Assembly (NCBI GenBank): GCA_037367405.1
Contig: JAZKJV010000390.1
Coordinates: forward strand, 682,001-746,000
Source: Ottelia alismoides
Taxonomy: Eukaryota; Streptophyta; Magnoliopsida; Alismatales; Hydrocharitaceae
Length of the DNA stretch: 64,000 bases
Direction of reading: 5' to 3'
Under the pieces are notes generated by a model. That model was not told the DNA's origin. It worked only from the letters and a program-made list of their open reading frames with translations, and made no database searches. Of the stretch, positions 9,935 to 20,169 are shown piece after piece. Within the stretch, counting starts at the first letter, position 1; each line of letters starts with the position of its first letter. The position numbers and the translations under genes are program-made.

Positions 9935-12004
9935 TCAAGAAGGTGGAAAGCAGACCTTCTTGTGAGATCGCTGAGGGATAGACCTAGTGTGGTGTATGTC
10001 GACATCGGGGTCCACAGCGGACGGAGACCGATCAGGGTCGACATGGTGAAGGCCCTCAGTGGAATCAAAACGAAAAGGGACGAACTGATCGATGGAAGCA
10101 GTATGGCTAGGTTCTCCCTCGGTGGTACTATGATGTGAAGGCACAGACGGGTGAGTGGAAGAAGTACGACTAGGTCCGGCCTTGGAAGTCTCGCCGATAT
10201 CGAAGTGAAATGGGACAAACTCATCATCCTCGGAAGAAGTGTAATCGGAGTCATCCTGCGAATCCTCGTCCAGGTCAAAATCAAAAGGCACGAAATCATC
10301 AGTGGAAGTATACGAACTCAGATCGTCCTCAAGACTCTCACCTGAATCCTTGTCTTCAACAAGAGGTCTGAATTTATCAAAATAAATAGCAGCATCATAA
10401 CCGACCTCAATCATCTTGACCTGTGAAGGGCCAGGAACGGATTTATCAATGGAAGTAGTCAAACTAGGTCCGTCCTGTCTAGTCTTACCTGGGTCATTTG
10501 TTGCCTTATGAGGTCTCTCAAAGTAATGGGCAACTTCATAAGCATCCTCAATTATCTTGGTATCTGCCCCCTGATCAAATGGTTCAATCACATAAATACT
10601 CTGGATCTCATCAACACATTGCCACACACCAGGAGGAGGATTAGTGAGGTCCATGCTTTCCGACTTCCTCCCCTTTCGGGGGATCCGTCGGGGCTCATCA
10701 GGGATCGCTATGGAAGTATCTCTAGTATCATCAGGTTTGTCACAGGCCTCAGAGTCAGCTATGATCGGTGAAGGTGCATCAGGTGCAGGTCTCTGGTCAA
10801 CTGTGGGTGCGGTGATCGACACTTCGTTCCCGTCAACAGGACGGAAGCGAACCTCTCCTGATCCATAATCAATAACGACCCTCGCAGAGGCGAGGAATGG
10901 TCGTCCCAGGATGATTGGAGATGGCTCCCCTGTGGAGTTCTCCATGGGCAACACGACAAAATCAACATGGTGGCTCGTGCCCTGAATAGAAAGGACGGCG
11001 TTTTCAAGGATACCCTTCGGCCTCTTGATAGATCCATCAGCAAACTGAACGATCATCCTGGTCTTCTTGAGAGGCCCTAAGTGAAGAGACTGTACCAACG
11101 AGAAGGGTAGTATGCTAATCGAAGCACCGTCGTCTAGGAGAGTGCGATCACAAGTATGGTCAGTGATGGTGCAAGTGATGAAAGGTGTAGCTGTGTTCTT
11201 TTTCTTGGGAATGGGACGGTGTGTGATGGCGAGGGCAAAGGCCATGGTCAGAATGTGACGCTCAGATCTGCTCCTCCGCTTTCTCTTCTTGGGAAGAGGA
11301 GCAGACATGTGGGTCATGGCCTGCTGAAGTGGGGCACAGATGATCTCATGAATAGTGGCCACCACTTCGGGTTCAGATAACATTTTTTTGAATTTTTGGA
11401 CTTCCTCCATACAAGGGAGGAAGTCGGAATCAGCGTATACACGAGGCATGCCAGAAGCAGTCTGTACAGCGGCATCCTCGGGGTCAAAGATGGGACTGGG
11501 TGTGAATGCATGTGTGGTCCAGGGTTCTGGCAAGTGGACTCTCTCCTCAAAATATTGATCAACTAAGTGTCTCCCGTTCTCTTTTTGGATTTTTACATTT
11601 TTCTCATTTTTTTGTATTTTTGGCGATTGCAAGCTCCCATGATCACCTATAAGTAAATCTGAATCCCTGACGGAAGGAGCATTAATCTGATTATTCCTCA
11701 AGATAGCAAGATTATCATTCAACAAATCAATGCGCTTGTTCATCCAATTCAAGATATCGCTCATAGAGATCGAGGGAGGTGACTCCATCAGGTCAGACTC
11801 GGGTGGATGTGAAGGTGGAGATGGATAATACACAGGCGGGGGTGGATGTGGGTAGAAATCCGAGGTCTGATACTGTGGCTGAGGCGGATATGTACAAAAG
11901 TCAGAAAAGATAGGAGGCGGGTTCTCCTGATAAAAGGGAGATGGATCGGCTGGAGCGAGCGAGGGGTCTGCAAAGTCTGGATAAAATGCACTCCAGGGAT
12001 CCAT
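9935..12004 (-). CDS. Retropepsin-domain polyprotein with acidic repeat tail (689 aa), element A
   Basis: This is the only long ORF of element A, with ATG at 12004 following a 1.35-kb leader. Residues 1-80 are rich in Pro, Tyr and Ser. Residues 81-105 could form a short helix. A basic cluster lies at 239-246. Residues about 270-390 match the Athila-type retropepsin: D-D-G-A-S at 291-295 in place of the usual DLGAS, then FADGSIKRPKG, VDFVVLPME and ILGRPFLASARVVID. The last 300 residues are acidic and repetitive, with FVPFDFD (571), FVPFHFD (596) and FVPFRFD (641), plus the pair YEVAHYFE (489) and YDAAIYFD (536). No CCHC finger, Gag core, reverse transcriptase or integrase is present. The protease assignment is firm. 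The roles of the N-terminal part and the tail are unknown. Confidence 0.85.
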   Translation of the reverse strand: MDPWSAFYPDFADPSLAPADPSPFYQENPPPIFSDFCTYPPQPQYQTSDFYPHPPPPVYYPSPPSHPPESDLMESPPSISMSDILNWMNKRIDLLNDNLAILRNNQINAPSVRDSDLLIGDHGSLQSPKIQKNEKNVKIQKENGRHLVDQYFEERVHLPEPWTTHAFTPSPIFDPEDAAVQTASGMPRVYADSDFLPCMEEVQKFKKMLSEPEVVATIHEIICAPLQQAMTHMSAPLPKKRKRRSRSERHILTMAFALAITHRPIPKKKNTATPFITCTITDHTCDRTLLDDGASISILPFSLVQSLHLGPLKKTRMIVQFADGSIKRPKGILENAVLSIQGTSHHVDFVVLPMENSTGEPSPIILGRPFLASARVVIDYGSGEVRFRPVDGNEVSITAPTVDQRPAPDAPSPIIADSEACDKPDDTRDTSIAIPDEPRRIPRKGRKSESMDLTNPPPGVWQCVDEIQSIYVIEPFDQGADTKIIEDAYEVAHYFERPHKATNDPGKTRQDGPSLTTSIDKSVPGPSQVKMIEVGYDAAIYFDKFRPLVEDKDSGESLEDDLSSYTSTDDFVPFDFDLDEDSQDDSDYTSSEDDEFVPFHFDIGETSKAGPSRTSSTHPSVPSHHSTTEGEPSHTASIDQFVPFRFDSTEGLHHVDPDRSPSAVDPDVDIHHTRSIPQRSHKKVCFPPS

Positions 12005-13351
12005 CTCGGAAACAAAAGGAGGTGATTCGGGGGAGCACGAAGGTCAAGTCAAGAGAGTGAAGAAAAAGGCGCAGATGCGCAGAGGAGATCTAGGACACAC
12101 ACAAAACAATCACAAGCAAAAATGAAAACAAGTCAAACCCTCAATTCACCTACTCAACTCGGTAGAGACCGTAAAATGCGGTCTTTTAATCTTGTCTGTT
12201 TTAGAGTTAGGTGAGAAGTCAAAAAATTTCACACACACTTAAGGGGTTTGATGGGATTTGGGCACTAATCCTTAGCGTGTGCGCGAGCAATGTAAAACGA
12301 AGACAATGAGGGGATTACTCGCCCCAATACAAGATTTTCTTTTTGATCGGTTTTAGGGTCAAGTAATATTAGCAGTCCCAATTTTATTGATTATCACTTT
12401 TTTTTTGGATTTTTAATAAGAAATGCACGATCCTATCGGGGATTCAATTCCTTTGAGCACCTACGTTAGCAAATTCAGAGGGAGAGTCGGAAAAGCAATG
12501 CAAGCGTCAAATCAATGATGGATGCTAAAGAGAAATGCTCACCTTGCCTCCAGCACTCTACATGCAAGGATGCTCAGCAGAATTGAAACCTAACTATATG
12601 CAAATGCAAAGCCGATGAAATCGCCCTAAGTTTCGAAAATTGCTATTAGCGGGAAGAACCACAAGTTGACCACCAATCCTCAACTCTAGAGTCCGGTCTA
12701 GGCTCACCCCTCCTCTGCTCAACAAATTGAGGGTAGGAGAAAGCGCTTTGCGGGGAGAGCTCGCGGCGCGACGGATTGAAGGTGATGATCAACTGTTTAT
12801 AATTTGACTAAGTCCAAACGATACTATAGGAGCATGCAAGGTATTAGGTGTTTGGCCTGAGTCTATCGCAAGCAATCCTAAAACTACGGGCTCAATCACA
12901 CAAAAGAAATAAAATCGGAAAACAAAACAAAATAAAAGAATGCGAAGAAAACCGTAAAAAGCCGCGACGAGCCCCCAAGTGAACAATCACTTGGAAATTA
13001 GGCTCAAGAGTCCAAGTCCGGGGGTACCTGTATTATTACAATAAAGGAGTCTCTCTCTCACTTAAATTACAAACTAAATGCAAGCGAATAAAAGAAATAG
13101 AACTGTCTTCAAAATTCTCTCCTAGCCCGCCTTCGTGCTAAGTCAAGTAGCCTCACGTGGGTGCGCAGGTGCTCCTGGAAGAGAGCTCCTCCCTCGATCC
13201 GTGTTCCTCGCAAGAAGTCAAACAAGAGAGAGGTTAGACAATTCAAAAAAGAAATATCAAAAATAGAGAAAATGAAACAAGCAGAACTAAAAGCCGCAAA
13301 GGTAGACAAATAGTCACAACACCAAACAAAACCCGAACTACGCGCTGTTGC
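12005..13351 (-). other. 5' leader of element A
   Basis: This is untranslated sequence between the primer site and the ORF. It shares short ordered blocks with the leaders of elements B and, more weakly, I. Examples are CTCCAGCACTCTACATGCAAG (12548 and 19210), GCAGTCCCAATTTTATTG (12371) beside CAGTCCCAATTTTATTG (19039), and a GTCCGGTCT...CCCCTCCTC stretch (12690 and 19350). Retention of these blocks in a non-autonomous element points to a cis-acting role such as packaging or dimerisation. That role is inferred. Confidence 0.6.
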
Positions 13352-13369
13352 TCCCCGGCAACGGCGCCA
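13352..13369 (-). other. Primer binding site of element A (tRNA-Asp type)
   Basis: The minus strand reads TGGCGCCGTTGCCGGGGA two bases inside the right LTR. This is the primer site typical of Athila/Tat Gypsy elements, complementary to the 3' end of tRNA-Asp. It fixes the right LTR as the 5' LTR. Confidence 0.9.
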
Positions 13370-13371
13370 TT

Positions 13372-16300
13372 TGATAACTCGGATTTTGCGAGGGTCAAAA
13401 TAGTCCACACAAGGCGGGACTACAGTGTCGCTGAGCGACCGCTCACGAAACCCGAATTAATCAACAATTAACCCACAACAGATAAATCAAGCAATGAAAA
13501 TAAATGTGCGGAGTTAAAATTTATTATAACTCTACAACAAGATGTGTATAGGTGCAAGTATTGTAGAGGTCGAACACAGGGAGCAGACAGGTAGATCGGG
13601 GCACAAGTGCTCAAAAATGTGTGTGTATGTGATCAAAAGTCTATTATGCTAATTTTTTGTGGGTTTTATATTTTTTTGTTTAATTTTTAATTTTGTATTT
13701 TTTGTATTTTGATTTTTAATTTACTGATTTTATATTTTCTTTTTATATTTTATATTTTTTTATTTTCTTTTTCAATATTGGAATATAAAAGTAATGTAAT
13801 AAAAGGGGGAAAGAGATATTTATAAAAAATGGATAAAAATATCCAAAAATTAGCAAATGAAGTCTTTTTGGTCTTTTTATGCTTTTTTACTATTTTTGTG
13901 ATTTTTGGGTAATTTTTAGAATGTTTTTGGTATTTTTAATTAACAAAATAAAGTAAACAGTAGCAAAAATGCAAGGCTGAAACTTAAAATGGAGAAATAA
14001 AATATCAAACAGTAATAAAAATTCTCCAAATTAATTTTCACTTAAAGATAATCAAACAAAGAAAATTCAGGAAAAGAAAACACTATTTTTGGATTTTTTT
14101 ATGAATTTTATAAATTTTTATGAAGGTTTTTAGAGTTTTGCAATTTTTAGGAGTTTGGTTTTATATTTTTTAATGATTTTTGGCTGGGAGTTAAAACAAA
14201 CTAAAAGACACAAAATATATTTTTTTGGAATTTTTCTGGAGTATTTTTATATTTTTTATGGATTTTCTAAGTTAGACAGTGCACAAAATGACTCTTTTTG
14301 ATTTTTAATAAATGATAAAATGCAATAATTACGAAAAATAAAAATATGATGATGAAGTACTATGCAACAGGAGCTTAATGCAATTTTTGTGGGATTTTTG
14401 GGGTTTTGTAGATGTATGCAAAAATTACAAGCAACAAAAAGAAAAATACATGCGTGCAGGGGCAGTTTTGCAATATTCAAAAAGGTCAGGGGCACGGCTG
14501 CAATATGCTCACAGAAATTATAACTAGACAAACTAATTGCAATGCTAATTATTAAAAGCAAAGACTACGGGGTGATTCTTGCAAAAACCCCAGATCCACG
14601 TGCCTACGCATGTGCACCTGGCGGGGGTGCGTTTGTAATAAACCGAAAGTCCGAGGTCCTGCGTGCACTATTTCCAGAAGATATATATATGAACTAACAA
14701 CTTGTTGGACTAAATGTTAAAGACGAGAAATGCGAGGTTATCCCCGCAAAATGCACAGGTAACACGTGCGTGAGCACGCGCGCCTGGGGAGGATAGCCTT
14801 GCAACTCCAAGAAGTTTGAGGGTGTTTTTAACAATTATTACAAAACATATTGAACAGCAGTTGACAGTTCATACGCTAAATGCTTAATACAAAAACACGT
14901 GGGGGGAAAGTGGCAAAATACCCACCCACTGGGGCGCATCCAACGGAGGATCTGATCCCACTTAGACACGTGTCGTTTCAAGGCGTCGCGATGCTGCTTC
15001 ACATTCGAGGGCCAAGATTAGATCTGCCCCTTGAGATCTGACGGCTGGAGGGGGCGAGATCGAACGGTGGCTGTACGCCACCAAGAACATGCCCAAATCG
15101 ACGGCCGGGGAAGCGTTTGGAGGAACAGCCGAGGCTCACCGCCGGGGCGGCCGTCGATCTGCCTCCCACCTCACTTGCGTCGTCCCCAGGGAGAGGTAGA
15201 AGACGCCAAAAGTCCCTGGGGCTTCCCCGCGCACAAAGGAGTCTTCAAAAGAGCCCCAGGTCCATCGGTTGGTCGTGGCGGATGCGCGCGACCTGGGGCT
15301 GCTTCTTGGGCAAGCTTCGAGGTGCTGGGACCTCTCCTGGGATCTGCAAGGAAAAGAAAAGCTCCCAGCAGTACACGTATGCAAGCCCAGGTCGTATTGG
15401 CGAAGAATGGCGTGGGAAATGGTGGAGGTGGTCGCTGGAGCTCTTGAGCTCTGGCGAGATGTTCGGTTGCGAAGAGCGGGCAAGGTTATCGATTAAACCA
15501 CAGAATAAAAGCACTAAACTAATCCTAGGACTAACAGCTACTTCAACTACAAGAGAAATGAACGAAAAACAGTGGAGAACGACCTCGATTAGCCCAACGG
15601 CCAAGAGATGAAACCTCACGGCTACTTGGCCGGAGATGAAGGTGGAAGCTCCTCCCGACCCTCGCCTTGCCTTGCGCGAAGGAGCTGGAGATCCCCCTGT
15701 CACAGGGATCGATCCAGAGCTCCAAAGCAAGTGCTCAACTTGGGTCAAAAAGGGTTCAAACTCGAAATGAGAAGTTTGGGGGTTTTTGAAAGAATGGCTC
15801 TGGAGCATACTTCGAAGGAAGATCACGGGCGCCACAGCGATCCAAAGTCCAATGTTAGCCTTGGGCGTGGATGACCTATAGTAGGGCTACAAATTTCGTG
15901 AAGACCGCGACCCCAAACGGTGAAAGATGAGGCCGGGAAAAATCCACGAAGATGGGACAAAACCCATTCTGACAACAGCAGAGAGGGGGGTCAGACAGTT
16001 GACCAGAGTCAACTGTCCAAGCCCTCTGGTTGGTCCACGTGGACCAACCAGAAAAACCCTCTGGAAAAAGATTTAGAAATTAATTAAAAAATAGTAAATG
16101 ATTTTATTAATTTATGATTATAAAATAAAAAATGTTTGTTATTTAATAAATTATTTTATGGTAATTTTTATTTATTTTTATGAGACATATTTTACAAGTT
16201 TGCATTTATACCCTTATAGGTATCTATATCTATGTATTAATGTATTCTATTTTTATTTAGGAATTTTTAATATTATTATTTTTATTTATAATTTTATAAA

Positions 16301-17208
16301 ATTATAAAATACTTTTATCTACACAAATATATTTTTATTTTATTTTTCTGATTTATTTTGTATATTTAATAAAATACAAACATGTTTTGTATAGGGATAT
16401 GTATAGGTATGTATCTATGTATTGAATATATACAAGTATTTTTATTTATATTTTATTTATGTTTTTATTCTGATTTAAATGCACATAATTATTACAAGTA
16501 TTATTAACAACATTAGAAAAATATAAAATTATAAAAATAGTAAATAAATAATAAATTGAATATTTTAATATGTACAAGTATACAATGAGGGTCCAAAACT
16601 CAACTTTTAAACCGTAGCTCCGCCAAATGCGAAACCACCACCATTAATTAGATTATTTTCTTCTATATACAATTAAAGGTGAGTACGCTGCATTTGGAGT
16701 TGTTGTTTGTGAGATACGGGTCTGGGAAGTTGGGATTCTGGATTTTTATTCAGACCATAACTTTTTATCTGTACATTATTTTTCTGTGAAATCAATTTTG
16801 TATTTTTCTTTATTATATTATCTACAACTTTCATGTACAAAGTTTATTTATTTGATGTACAAAAAATGGAACCAAAAATAGGTCCCAAAATGAATAAAGA
16901 ATGAATAAAATGTATAGGTATTTTGTCTGTATTTCTGACCTTATCTCCCCCTACTTTATTCCTTGTCGACCTATTCATCAAGATGCCTAGGTCTCGGGGT
17001 TTCGGGTCATAAAATATTTACAATATTTTATTCTTTTTCTTTTCTTTTCTTTATTCTATAATTTTGGCTTTAAAAACCACATTTTATACAATATTTATAC
17101 ACATATGCATGAATGCTAAAATGCCTATATTAAGCCTATTTACACGCATTTACTAGGGTTTTTGAGGCCAAAATGATAGAATAAAGATGATGAAACGTGG
17201 ATTCATCA
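13372..17208 (-). repeat. Element A 5' LTR (right copy, 3837 bp)
   Basis: Near-identical to 3437-7272 over its whole length, with a few single-base differences and homopolymer indels (for example GCGACCGCTC here and GCGATCGCTC in the left copy). It keeps the G-box palindrome (16026-16051), the W-box hairpin just before it and the terminal foldback (17189-17208). It would drive transcription leftward. Confidence 0.95.
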
Positions 17209-18515
17209 CTAGGCTGCTGGTGTGAGCTGGAGTGCTGGGACGAGCTGCTGTTGCCGCTGGTATCGCCTCGCGACTGAAGACGGGGATGTGGAGCCGTCTG
17301 TGCCTCCTGGAGACACATGAGCTGGGTCTTCATGTCGCTCAGAGTCTGTGCCATCTGCTCCATCTGAGTGATGCCCTGGCACTGCTTCTTCTCGATCAGC
17401 TCCATCCGATCCAACTTCTCACTGATAATACCCATGTCCGCAGCTGACGACTCTGCATGTGCTGCTGCTACTACGGACGAACTGGATGGACCGGCATCGA
17501 CCCATGCTATCCTCTGGTACTGCACGGGTCCTGGCTGCTGCTGGGGTCTGCCCTGAGTGTACAACCAGGTCTGAGACATCACCATATAGTTCTCAGCCAT
17601 CTCCTCGTAGATGGCCCAGACCTGGTCATGATCCTTGGCGGAGTAAGACCCGCCACAAGAAGCATTCACCAAGCCCTAGAGCTCTGGTGTCAGCCCGCTG
17701 AAGAAGCTCTGCACAAGGTTGGGCTTCGAAATATCACGGTGAGGGCATCGATCAGTCAGCTCACGGAACCTCTCCCATACCTCATGGAATTGCTCGTTGG
17801 GGAGCATGGAGAAGTTGCTGATGAGGGCTCTCGCTGCATTGGTCCGCCCGAGTGGATAGTACTTGTGTAAGTACTCGGTGCGGAGCTGCTCCCAGATGTA
17901 AACGAACTTCCCCAAATGCTTCAGCCAGGTGGCTGCTTTGTCTGCCAAGGAAAAGGGGAAGGCGATCATTCGAATCGTATCCTAGTCCACCTGACGATCG
18001 TGGACAGTACTGCAGATCATGAGGAACTCCTGGAGGCGGAGATGGGGCTCCTCAGTAGCGAGTCCGTGGAAGCGGGGGAGTAACTGCAAGGTGTTCGGGG
18101 GGAACTTGAAGTCCCCCACGATAGCTGGAAGTACTACCCAGTGGTGCATCAGCGTCGATCCAGGGTTGTGCAACTCCCGCATCGGTCTCGGTGGCTCTCC
18201 TCCGCCTGCCGCGGCGGCTGCCGCGGCTGCTGCGGCTGCATCGTCTGGGATCCTCGGCCCGTCTCTCCTCTGCTCTCGCTCTGCTCTCTCTGCTCTCATC
18301 TACTCCATCTCTCTCCTCATATCGAGCATGAATGCTCCCTGATCCCTCAACTGCTGCTGAACGGTCTCTAGGGAGGCGATCAGGGTGGAGTTGATCGCGC
18401 CCTGGTCCAGCACAAAGTGCTCAGGCTGTGGACCTCGGGATCGATCCTCGGAACTGCCGGCCATGGCGTCTGCAAAATCAAATAAGCCAAACTCAGGTGC
18501 TGATAAATCTGTCAA
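17209..18515 (-). pseudogene. Gag of element B, N-terminal and core part, with TAG stops only
   Basis: The ORF starts at ATG 18515 (MTDLSAPEFGLF) and runs leftward in one frame to the element A insertion. It contains a poly-Ala/Gly tract and then a retrotransposon Gag core. Motifs are LPRFHGLATEEPHLRLQEF, FPFSLADKAATWL, YYPLGRTNAARALI and WERFRELTDRCPHR, as in Athila-like Gag. Downstream is a helical stretch (MGIISEKLDRMELIEKKQ) and a Ser/Gln-rich linker. Three in-frame stops occur, all TAG (18300-18302, 17982-17984, 17676-17678), with no frameshift. It continues in frame at 3436 once element A is discounted. As read normally it makes no full Gag. Confidence 0.88.
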
Positions 18516-20149
18516 TCTCTCCTTTAGCTCATGTCTCTCAGAACCGAAAGAAAGGGGGTCGAGGGGGAACAGGGCGGAGTCATACTCGGGCCCAAAGAGC
18601 TGGTCTCGGCTCTCGCAAACGGGTAGACGTGCCCGAAATCGGTGCAGCCAGAGGCTGCCTAAGAGATCGTCTACCCATCATCGTGATCTGGCGAGTAAGG
18701 CGGATGTGATCTGGAGAAACTATGATCAGAATGCAAACCCCTCAGTTCACCAATGCAACGCGAGCTGAAGACCGTAAAGGCTCGGTCGGATTATCTTGTC
18801 AAATTTTATTATGGTGAACAAACAGTCTATCAGAGCGATTACGTGACCTGCTGGGATACCCGATGCTACCCCAACTGACTGGCCCGCACGGAAGAGTCGG
18901 TAATCAGTCGGGAATAACACCGGAGGGCTCTACCTAGTGAACGGGTCACTCTCTCGCACAAGCAAACCAAACAATGAGGGGGTTGCTCTCCCCAAGACAA
19001 ATTTTTAAGTCAAGTGTCTTTTAGGGTCAATAGTTTAAACAGTCCCAATTTTATTGTTTTTCTTTTTAATCTTTTTCAATAAAAACAAAAGGCCTAATGA
19101 ATTTTTCGGTTCTCCTGATTATTAAGTCAAAAACAGGGGGAGAAGACGAAAAAGCCGATGCGCGATGAAATCAATGATGCATGCAAAGATAGGAATGCGT
19201 ACCTGTCTCCAGCACTCTACATGCAAGTGATCCGCGCAGAAATGTAAAGACAGAAATAAACTACCTATATGGTGCAGCGATGAAAACCGAGTCCTAAACA
19301 AGCAATTCTACTCGCAGAACCGTCTAACTGGTCACCGATCCTTCAAGCCAAAGGTCCGGTCTCGGTCTACCCCTCCTCCTCCCGACACATCGGGTTCAAG
19401 AGCAGCGCTTGGCAGGGCAGGCTACGTCACGTAGGCTAAGAAGGGAGTGAGTCAGTTATTTTTATTAATGAATTATTAGTAGGTCCAATTAATCGCACTA
19501 TGGGAACATGCAGATAATTAGGTGTGGGGATCCTACTAACTACGGCACAGGAAAGCAGAAAATCCTAAGTCTAGGGGCTCGAGAAAAACCGCGTAAAACC
19601 GTAAAAGGTAGCGAAAAACCAAAAGCCGTGAAAAAGCCGCGAAAAACCTAAGGGTCCCCCGAGCACACCGGTGCTCGGCGAAACAGACCCGCTAGTCAAG
19701 CCAAGTCCAAAGTCTGAGTGTCCTTGTATTATTACAAATAATCAAATGAAAAATAAAAAGCTAAACTAATCCTCGCCCGCTCGTCTACTCTCTCACGCTC
19801 TCCCACGGCTCCGTGCAGAAGGGAGCCGCCTCCAAGTCCCGCGGTTGTGTCGGCTCCTCAAAAGCAGCCGCCTCGGTCCTCGGGCCCTCGCAAGAAAGAA
19901 ACAAGTGGTCAGACCAATAAAATAATCAAATAATAGCAAGGAAATAAAACATGGTATATGTGCAAAAATGCCAAATAAAATAAACACTCAAAATCAAGCA
20001 AAAACAAAAAGAAGAGAAAATAAAATAAAACAAAATAAAGCAAAAATAAAAGAAAACAAAAGGTCGTGAAAAGTTGCGGACTCCGAAAAAGCCGCGGAAA
20101 GCCGCGAAAAAGAAAATGAAAATAAAAAAGAAAACTACTAAGCCGTGCT
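18516..20149 (-). other. 5' leader of element B
   Basis: About 1.6 kb of non-coding DNA lies between the primer site and the gag start. It shares ordered blocks with the leader of element A (see 12005-13351), including the CTCCAGCACTCTACATGCAAG string and the CAGTCCCAATTTTATTG string. Several AAAGCCGCGAAAAACC-like repeats occur at 19590-20110. No ORF is supported. Confidence 0.6.
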
Positions 20150-20166
20150 CCCTGGCAACGGCGCCA
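20150..20166 (-). other. Primer binding site of element B (tRNA-Asp type)
   Basis: The minus strand reads TGGCGCCGTTGCCAGGG three bases inside the LTR start at 20170. It has one mismatch from the element A site. It defines 20170-23859 as the 5' LTR of an element reading leftward into the gag at 18515. Confidence 0.88.
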
Positions 20167-20169
20167 TTC

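Larger units (their letters stand above)
3437..17208 (-). mobile_element. Element A: complete non-autonomous Gypsy (Athila-like) LTR retrotransposon
   Basis: Two near-identical LTRs (3437-7272 and 13372-17208) start TGATAACTCGG and end GGATTCATCA on the + strand. The flanks carry a perfect 5-bp duplication, CTAGG, at 3432-3436 and 17209-17213. A tRNA-Asp-type primer site touches the right LTR and a purine tract touches the left one, so transcription runs leftward from the right LTR. The internal 6.1 kb holds one intact ORF (9935-12004) and no reverse transcriptase, RNase H or integrase. It must therefore be mobilised in trans if at all. The LTRs differ by scattered substitutions and small indels, about 1 percent by eye, suggesting recent insertion. 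It lies in the gag of element B in the same orientation. Confidence 0.95.
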
